Program-made: the position numbers and the translations under genes | Shown here: positions 38,818 to 43,085 of the stretch, piece after piece | Layout of the letters: each line of letters opens with the position of its first letter | How positions within the stretch are numbered: position 1 is the first letter of the stretch | DNA from: Burkholderia sp. Bp9142 | GTDB taxonomy: Bacteria; Pseudomonadota; Gammaproteobacteria; Burkholderiales; Burkholderiaceae | Length of the DNA: 43,085 nt | Direction: 5' to 3' | Assembly: GCF_003853415.1 (NCBI RefSeq) | Contig: NZ_QTPP01000056.1 | Coordinates: 1-43,085 of the forward strand | The notes under the pieces: generated by a model | Database searches by the model: none | The model's input: the letters and a program-made list of their open reading frames with translations, nothing else | What the model was told of the DNA's origin: nothing

Positions 38818-38922
38818 CGAGCGGCACGCGTCGCGTGCTGCTCCCCGCTTCTCCTCCCTGAGCGGGTGCCTGTCGTTATTCGATTAGGCTGTTTGACCCG
38901 CCGTTCAACGGCGGGTTTTTTT
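38818..38922 (+). ncRNA. Candidate small RNA between hemB and engB
   Basis: This plus-strand unit lies between two minus-strand genes. TATGAT (38806-38811, overlapping TATATG preceded by TGG) can serve as -10, but the -35 is poor. Downstream come hairpin 1 (GCGGCACGC 38821-38829 with GCGTGCTGC 38833-38841, 9 bp with one wobble) and hairpin 2 (CCCGCT 38844-38849 with AGCGGG 38861-38866). A perfect terminator hairpin with a T8 run ends the unit. The loop of hairpin 2 contains CTCCTCCC, complementary to Shine-Dalgarno sequences. It resembles in outline the alphaproteobacterial RNAs with CUCCUCCC loops, such as Rhodobacter CcsR. No coding frame fits. The exact 5' end is a guess. Confidence 0.5.
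38896..38922 (+). terminator. Orphan plus-strand intrinsic terminator
   Basis: ACCCGCCG (38896-38903) and CGGCGGGT (38909-38916) pair perfectly over TTCAA. The T run spans 38915-38922. Both neighbouring genes are on the minus strand, so it can serve only an unannotated plus-strand transcript. On the minus strand it is followed by CAAAC and would not terminate. Confidence 0.85.
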
Positions 38923-38988
38923 ATGAGCCGGCCGAATCCGCAGGTGCCGTCAGGGGCGCGCAGCCGATCCCGGCCGCGCGTTGCCCGC

Positions 38989-39648
38989 TCATTGTGCTAC
39001 AGGCTCGCTTTTTTCGTCGGCGACGGACGGCCGCACCCAGCTCTCGATCAGTTCGTGCGCCTCGTCGAGCCCCGTGCGCTTCAGCGCCGAGAACAGCTGG
39101 ACGGTCAGCTTGCCCTTCACGCCCTGGTCGCGGTACGCGTCGAGTCCCTTTTGCGTGTTACGCAGCGCGTTGATGCTTTCCTGCCGCGTCAATTTGTCGC
39201 ACTTCGTCAGCAGCGTGTGGATCGGCTTGCCGGTCGGCACGAACCACTCGATCATCCGGCGGTCGAGGTCGGTCAGCGGGCGGCGCGAATCCATCATCAG
39301 GATCAGGCCGCACAGCTGCGAGCGCGTCGCGAGGTAGGACGACAGCAGCATTTCCCAGTGGGCCTTCGCGGCCCCCGGCACTTCCGCATAGCCGTAGCCG
39401 GGCAGGTCGACGAGGTTCGCGACGGGCTCGGCGGCCGGGCCGACGGAGAAGTAGTTGATGTGCTGCGTGCGGCCGGGCGTCTTCGACGCGAAGGCGAGCC
39501 GCTTCTGGTTGCACAGCACGTTGATCGCCGTCGATTTGCCGGCATTCGAGCGGCCCGCGAACGCGATCTCCGGCTGCACCGTCGGCGGCAGGTCGCGCAG
39601 ATGGTTGACGGTCGTGTAGAAGCGGGCTTGATGGAGCAAAAAGGCCAT
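38989..39648 (-). CDS. engB: Ribosome biogenesis GTP-binding protein EngB (YihA/YsxC)
   Basis: EngB is an essential TRAFAC GTPase needed for 50S assembly. The 219 residues show G1 GRSNAGKST (32-40), a G2 region at PGRTQ (59-62), G3 DLPG (81-84) in DLPGYGYAEV, G4 TKCD (148-151) and G5 SALK (187-190). The start at 39648 gives the family-typical opening MAFLLHQARFYTTVNHLRDL. The divergent cytochrome c gene begins 216 bases away across an AT-rich palindrome. hemB follows downstream on the same strand after 254 bases. Confidence 0.96.
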   Translation of the reverse strand: MAFLLHQARFYTTVNHLRDLPPTVQPEIAFAGRSNAGKSTAINVLCNQKRLAFASKTPGRTQHINYFSVGPAAEPVANLVDLPGYGYAEVPGAAKAHWEMLLSSYLATRSQLCGLILMMDSRRPLTDLDRRMIEWFVPTGKPIHTLLTKCDKLTRQESINALRNTQKGLDAYRDQGVKGKLTVQLFSALKRTGLDEAHELIESWVRPSVADEKSEPVAQ

Positions 39649-39728
39649 GGGAAACCGGTGGGACGGGGCGGCGCGAGCCGCTTGGTGGAGGCGGGGTAGC
39701 CCCGATAGGCGCGGGAGCTTTCAGCGCG

Positions 39729-39742
39729 ATATTGTACAATAT
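39729..39742. promoter_or_regulatory. Palindrome ATATTGTACAATAT in the engB-cytochrome c divergent gap
   Basis: This 14-base perfect palindrome is the most AT-rich point in a GC-rich divergent intergenic region. Each strand contains TACAAT, a reasonable -10. It may hold back-to-back promoters for engB and the cytochrome gene, or an operator. I do not see good -35 boxes. Confidence 0.45.
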
Positions 39743-39864
39743 GCCGGTTTTGCCGAAGGGCTGCGGGCGCCTGCCTCGCGCTTTTATGCAGCTTCTGCGG
39801 TAGACTGGTCGACGTCGTTTTTTGCAGAACCTCAAATTCCCACAAGACGAAACAGGGTGTGCGA

Positions 39865-40518
39865 ATGAATCGACTGTGCAAGTCTCTGATGGTGCTTCAG
39901 GTTGCAGCAGGGTTCGTAGGTTTCGTAGCGGAGGCAAACGCGGCGGATGCGGCAAAGCCGGATCTGGACCGCGGCAAGGCGATTGCCGGGCAGGTCTGCG
40001 CGTCGTGTCACGGCGCCGACGGCAACAGCGCGTCGGGCAGTTTCCCGAAGCTCGCCGGCCAGCATCCCGAATATCTGGTCAAGCAGTTGAACGACTTCAA
40101 GGCCCAGCCGGGCGCGAAGGGGCCGGCGCGGACCAATCCGGTGATGGTCGGGTTCGCGAGCGCGTTGAGTGCGGACGACATGCGCAACGTCGCCGCGTAT
40201 TACGGATCGCAGGCGACGAAGCTCGGCACTGCACGCGATGCGGCGACCGTGCCGGTCGGCCAGAAGATCTATCGCGGCGGCATCGCGGAAAAGGGTGTAC
40301 CGGCCTGCGCAAGTTGTCACGGGCCGGCGGGGCAGGGGATGCCGGTCCAGTACCCGCGTCTGTCGGGGCAGTGGGCCGATTACACGGTTGCCCAATTGAC
40401 CGCGTTCCAGCAGGGTGTCGGCGCGCGCAACAACAACGAGGCGATGCATCAGATCGCATCGCGTCTGTCGGACAACGAGATCAAGGCCGTCGCGGACTAC
40501 ATCGCGGGCCTGCGTTGA
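39865..40518 (+). CDS. Di-haem cytochrome c (cytochrome c4-like)
   Basis: This is a periplasmic or membrane-associated electron carrier. I choose ATG 39865, 7 bases after AGGG (39854-39857), rather than the GTG at 39859. The 217 residues start with a signal peptide ending near EANA (residue 26). They contain two haem-binding motifs, CASCH at 45-49 and CASCH at 148-152, in two similar halves of about 100 residues. That is the layout of cytochrome c4. Methionine axial ligands are likely in the NPVMVGFA and NNEAMHQIA segments. It precedes resB-ccsB, the genes for attaching haem to such proteins. Confidence 0.9.
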   Translation: MNRLCKSLMVLQVAAGFVGFVAEANAADAAKPDLDRGKAIAGQVCASCHGADGNSASGSFPKLAGQHPEYLVKQLNDFKAQPGAKGPARTNPVMVGFASALSADDMRNVAAYYGSQATKLGTARDAATVPVGQKIYRGGIAEKGVPACASCHGPAGQGMPVQYPRLSGQWADYTVAQLTAFQQGVGARNNNEAMHQIASRLSDNEIKAVADYIAGLR

Positions 40519-40576
40519 ACGGACGGTCGCGAACGGAATGACCGGGCGCCCGAAGGGCGGCCGGAGTCAGAACAAG

Positions 40577-40621
40577 AAAAGGGTGGGGCACCGTGTGATT
40601 GCGGTTGCCTCGCCCTTTTTT
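40577..40621 (+). terminator. Intrinsic terminator after the cytochrome c gene
   Basis: AAAAGGGTGGGGCA (40577-40590) pairs with TGCCTCGCCCTTTT (40606-40619), with two G.T wobbles. The 15-base loop can close further through CCG/CGG. The T run is 40616-40621. It suggests resB has its own promoter or depends on read-through. Confidence 0.75.
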
Positions 40622-40657
40622 GTCAGCACTCGCCGGGCCGTCCCAAGCGTGCTGACC

Positions 40658-40704
40658 GCCCCCTCGGGGGCAGCGAACATAGTGAGCGTGGGGGCTGTAT
40701 CCCC
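40658..40704. repeat. GC-rich hairpin element upstream of resB, possible dispersed repeat
   Basis: GCCCCC (40658-40663) and GGGGGC (40666-40671) form a tight hairpin. It is followed by AGCGAACATAGTGAGCGTGG and a second GGGG/CCCC hairpin (40691-40704), ending just before the resB Shine-Dalgarno. From memory, elements of this shape (CCCCCTCGGGGGCAGCGA, then GTGAGCGTGGGGG) recur in many Burkholderiales intergenic regions. Only one copy is in this window, so its repeat nature is unproven here. Confidence 0.45.
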
Positions 40705-40719
40705 TTAGTCGGAGTTTGA

Positions 40720-42936
40720 ATGAGCGTTACCACGTCGGGGTTGCAGTCGAAGTCGGGTCAAAGTGCGTCCAGGCGCGCGATCGAGTTGCTGAGCTCGATG
40801 CGCTTCGCGATCGCGCTGCTGGTGGTGCTGTCGATCGCGAGCATCATCGGCACGGTCCTGACCCAGGACGACCCGTATCCGAACTACGTGAACCAGTTCG
40901 GGCCGTTCTGGGCGGACATCTTCCGCTCGCTGGGCCTGTACAACGTGTACAGCGCGTGGTGGTTCATGCTGATCCTGATCTTCCTCGTCGTGTCGGTCTC
41001 GCTGTGCGTGATCCGCAACGCGCCGAAGATGCTCGCCGATGCGAAGAGCTGGAAGGACAAGGTCCGCGAAGGCAGCCTGCGCGCGTTCCACCACAAGGCC
41101 GAATACACGGCGTCCGGCACGCGCGCGACCGCTGCGGCCACGCTCGCCACGTTCGTCACCAAGGCTGGCTACAAGCACGTCGTGCGCGAGACCGACGGCG
41201 CGACGCTGATCTCCGCGAAGCGCGGCGCGCTGACGAAGTGGGGCTATATCTCCGCCCACCTTGCGATCGTCGTGATCTGTATCGGCGGCCTGCTCGACAG
41301 CAACCTGCCGATCAAATTCCAGATGCGGATGTTCGGCAAGAGCCCGGTCAACACCAGCGCGACGATCAGCGAGATCTCGCCCGAGCACCGGCTGTCCGCG
41401 TCGAACCCGACGTTCCGCGGCTACGCGTGGGTACCGGAAGGCCAGTTCGTGTCGACCGCGATCCTGAACCAGCCGAGCGGCTCGCTGATCCAGGACCTGC
41501 CGTTCTCGATCCAGCTCGACAAGTTCATCGTCGACTACTACACGACGGGGATGCCGAAGCTGTTCGCGAGCGACATCGTCGTGATCGATCGCGAGACGGG
41601 CCAGAAGATTCCCGCGCGCGTCGAGGTGAACAAGCCGTTCACGTACAAGGGCGTGTCGATCTACCAGTCGAGCTTCCAGGACGGCGGCTCGCAGATGCAG
41701 ATGACGGCCTACCCGATGACGGGCGGCAACGCGAAGACCTTCGCGGTGAAGGGCACGATCGGCAGTACGGCGCCGCTGCAGATGCCGGGTAGCGACGGCG
41801 ACACGATCGAGTTCTCCGACTTCCGCGCGATCAACGTCGAGAACATGGCCGACGCGAACGGCAAGCCGGACGTGCGCGGCGTCGCGAAGACGGAGTCGCT
41901 GAAGGAGGTGTTCGACGAGCGCCTCGGTTCGGGCGCGAAGACGTCGAAGCCGATGCAGCTCCACAACATCGGCCCGTCGGTGCAGTACAAGATTCGCGGC
42001 AAGGACGGCCAGGCGCGCGAATTCAACAACTACATGCTGCCCGTCGACATGGGCGGCACGCGCGTGTTCCTCGCCGGCGTGCGCGCGAGCCCGAACGATC
42101 CGTTCCGCTACATGCGGATCCCGGCCGACAGCCAGGATTCGATCGCCGAATGGATGCGCCTGCGCGCCGCGCTCGAGGATCCCGCCGTGCGTGCCGACGC
42201 CGCCGCGCGCTTCGCGCAGCGTTCCCTGCCGACGACCGAAGCGTCGCTGCGCGGCCGCCTGCAGGACAGCGCGTTCAAGGTGCTGACCCTCTTTGCGGCG
42301 GGCGACGACAGCGTCGGCCGCGGCGCCGACGGCCAGCCGATCGGCGGGTTCCAGGCGGTGGCCACCTTCATCGACCGTTCGGTGCCGAAGGCCGAGCAGG
42401 AGAAGGCGGCCAGCCTGCTGCTGCGCATGCTCGAGGGTTCGATGTGGGAGGTCTGGCAGATCGCACGCGAGCGCGCCGGCGAGCCGGCTGCCCAGCAGGG
42501 CACGGACACGATCCGCTTCGTGCAGAACGCGATCAATGCGCTATCCGACAGTTTCTTGTATGGATCGCCGGTCTATTTGCAGCTTGACTCCTTCAAGCAG
42601 GTGCAAGCTTCGGTATTTCAGTTGACGCGCGCACCCGGCAAGAATCTGGTGTATCTTGGCAGCCTGCTGTTGGTCGCCGGCATCTTCTCGATGTTCTACG
42701 TGCGCGAGCGGCGCCTCTGGTTCTGGCTCAAGGATGCCGGTTCGGGCGTCGATGTGGTGATGGCGATGTCCACGGCCCGCAAGACCTTCGATTTCGAGAA
42801 AGAATTCGTGCAGACGCGCGACGCGGCCGGCGCCGCCTTGCGCGCCACTCCGCGCGCTGCCGCGCCTGCTGGTGCGGCAGCGACTGCCCGTCCGCCCGCC
42901 GGCGGCGGTTCCGACTCCGAGAATTCCACCCGGTAA
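40720..42936 (+). CDS. resB: Cytochrome c biogenesis protein ResB (Ccs1)
   Basis: ResB with CcsA/CcsB forms the System II haem-export and attachment machine of the inner membrane. The 738 residues show three N-terminal membrane segments (about 28-47, 80-98 and 176-192). A large periplasmic domain of about 450 residues follows, then a last membrane segment (about 643-662, LVYLGSLLLVAGIFSMFYV). The cytoplasmic end is rich in Ala and Pro. GGAG (40711-40714) precedes the ATG. The next gene starts 4 bases after the stop. The protein is longer than many ResB members; the periplasmic region and tail account for this. Confidence 0.94.
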   Translation: MSVTTSGLQSKSGQSASRRAIELLSSMRFAIALLVVLSIASIIGTVLTQDDPYPNYVNQFGPFWADIFRSLGLYNVYSAWWFMLILIFLVVSVSLCVIRNAPKMLADAKSWKDKVREGSLRAFHHKAEYTASGTRATAAATLATFVTKAGYKHVVRETDGATLISAKRGALTKWGYISAHLAIVVICIGGLLDSNLPIKFQMRMFGKSPVNTSATISEISPEHRLSASNPTFRGYAWVPEGQFVSTAILNQPSGSLIQDLPFSIQLDKFIVDYYTTGMPKLFASDIVVIDRETGQKIPARVEVNKPFTYKGVSIYQSSFQDGGSQMQMTAYPMTGGNAKTFAVKGTIGSTAPLQMPGSDGDTIEFSDFRAINVENMADANGKPDVRGVAKTESLKEVFDERLGSGAKTSKPMQLHNIGPSVQYKIRGKDGQAREFNNYMLPVDMGGTRVFLAGVRASPNDPFRYMRIPADSQDSIAEWMRLRAALEDPAVRADAAARFAQRSLPTTEASLRGRLQDSAFKVLTLFAAGDDSVGRGADGQPIGGFQAVATFIDRSVPKAEQEKAASLLLRMLEGSMWEVWQIARERAGEPAAQQGTDTIRFVQNAINALSDSFLYGSPVYLQLDSFKQVQASVFQLTRAPGKNLVYLGSLLLVAGIFSMFYVRERRLWFWLKDAGSGVDVVMAMSTARKTFDFEKEFVQTRDAAGAALRATPRAAAPAGAAATARPPAGGGSDSENSTR

Positions 42937-42940
42937 CATC

Positions 42941-43085
42941 ATGGATCTCACTCAAGTTTCCTCTTCCCGTGCGGGGCCGGCCCAGGCCCCGAATCCGGTG
43001 GCGTTGTTCGACGACCGTCCGTTCCTCGCACGCCTGTCGGTCATCGACTGGCTGTTCGCCCTGGCACTCGTGGTCGGCGCGGGCT
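42941..43085 (+). CDS. ccsB: Cytochrome c biogenesis protein CcsA/CcsB family, 5' part only
   Basis: An open frame from ATG 42941 runs off the window end, giving 48 complete codons. They begin MDLTQVSSSRAGPAQAPNPV and enter a hydrophobic stretch (DWLFALALVVGAG) that looks like a first membrane helix. The haem-handling WWD region would lie beyond the window. The call rests mainly on its position 4 bases after resB, where the partner gene of System II normally lies, and on the N-terminal character. Confidence 0.8.
   Translation, partial: MDLTQVSSSRAGPAQAPNPVALFDDRPFLARLSVIDWLFALALVVGAG

Noticed and set aside
37844..38887. Plus-strand open frame opposite hemB
   Set aside because: hemB is intact with its catalytic lysines; the antisense frame is rich in His, Arg and Val with no known domain.

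Overview
The window is a high-GC chromosomal segment whose gene order, protein lengths and sequences fit Burkholderia (Betaproteobacteria, Burkholderiales), probably a Burkholderia cepacia complex or close relative. This is judged from memory of the family and from gene order, not from a database search. No prophage, insertion sequence, CRISPR array, integrase or toxin-antitoxin pair is visible. Most of the window is core information-processing DNA.

Layout. (1) 1-13.6 kb, + strand: the 3' part of a tuf gene, tRNA-Trp, secE-nusG, rplK-rplA, rplJ-rplL, then rpoB-rpoC closed by a strong intrinsic terminator. (2) 13.8-15.6 kb: a lone recQ helicase gene between the rpoBC and str operons. (3) 15.7-20.4 kb: the str operon rpsL-rpsG-fusA-tuf behind a clear sigma70-type promoter. 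Its tuf looks identical over its whole shared length to the tuf at the window start, so two direct 1.18 kb repeats flank about 18 kb. (4) 20.6-25.9 kb: the S10 operon rpsJ, rplC, rplD, rplW, rplB, rpsS, rplV, rpsC, rplP, rpmC, rpsQ, with its own promoter between rpsJ and rplC. (5) 25.9-32.0 kb: the spc operon rplN, rplX, rplE, rpsN, rpsH, rplF, rplR, rpsE, rpmD, rplO, secY, infA, rpmJ, behind a promoter that overlaps an inverted repeat. (6) 32.0-35.3 kb: the alpha operon rpsM, rpsK, rpsD, rpoA, rplQ, with several hairpins in its gaps.

(7) 35.4-43.1 kb: an envelope and redox section. It holds cutA-dsbD (+), hemB and engB/yihA (both -), a di-haem cytochrome c (+), resB (+) and the first 48 codons of a CcsA/CcsB-type gene (+). 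DsbD (periplasmic thiol reduction), HemB (haem precursor), the di-haem cytochrome and ResB/CcsB (System II haem attachment) together form a plausible cytochrome c supply neighbourhood.

The most unusual non-coding signal lies at about 38.80-38.92 kb, between hemB and engB. It is a plus-strand -10-like element followed by two hairpins and a perfect intrinsic terminator, although no plus-strand protein gene lies there. One hairpin loop displays an anti-Shine-Dalgarno CTCCTCCC motif. I propose it as a small RNA candidate. The other items worth checking are regulatory leaders, hairpins and internal promoters in the ribosomal operons. I see no convincing new multi-gene system.
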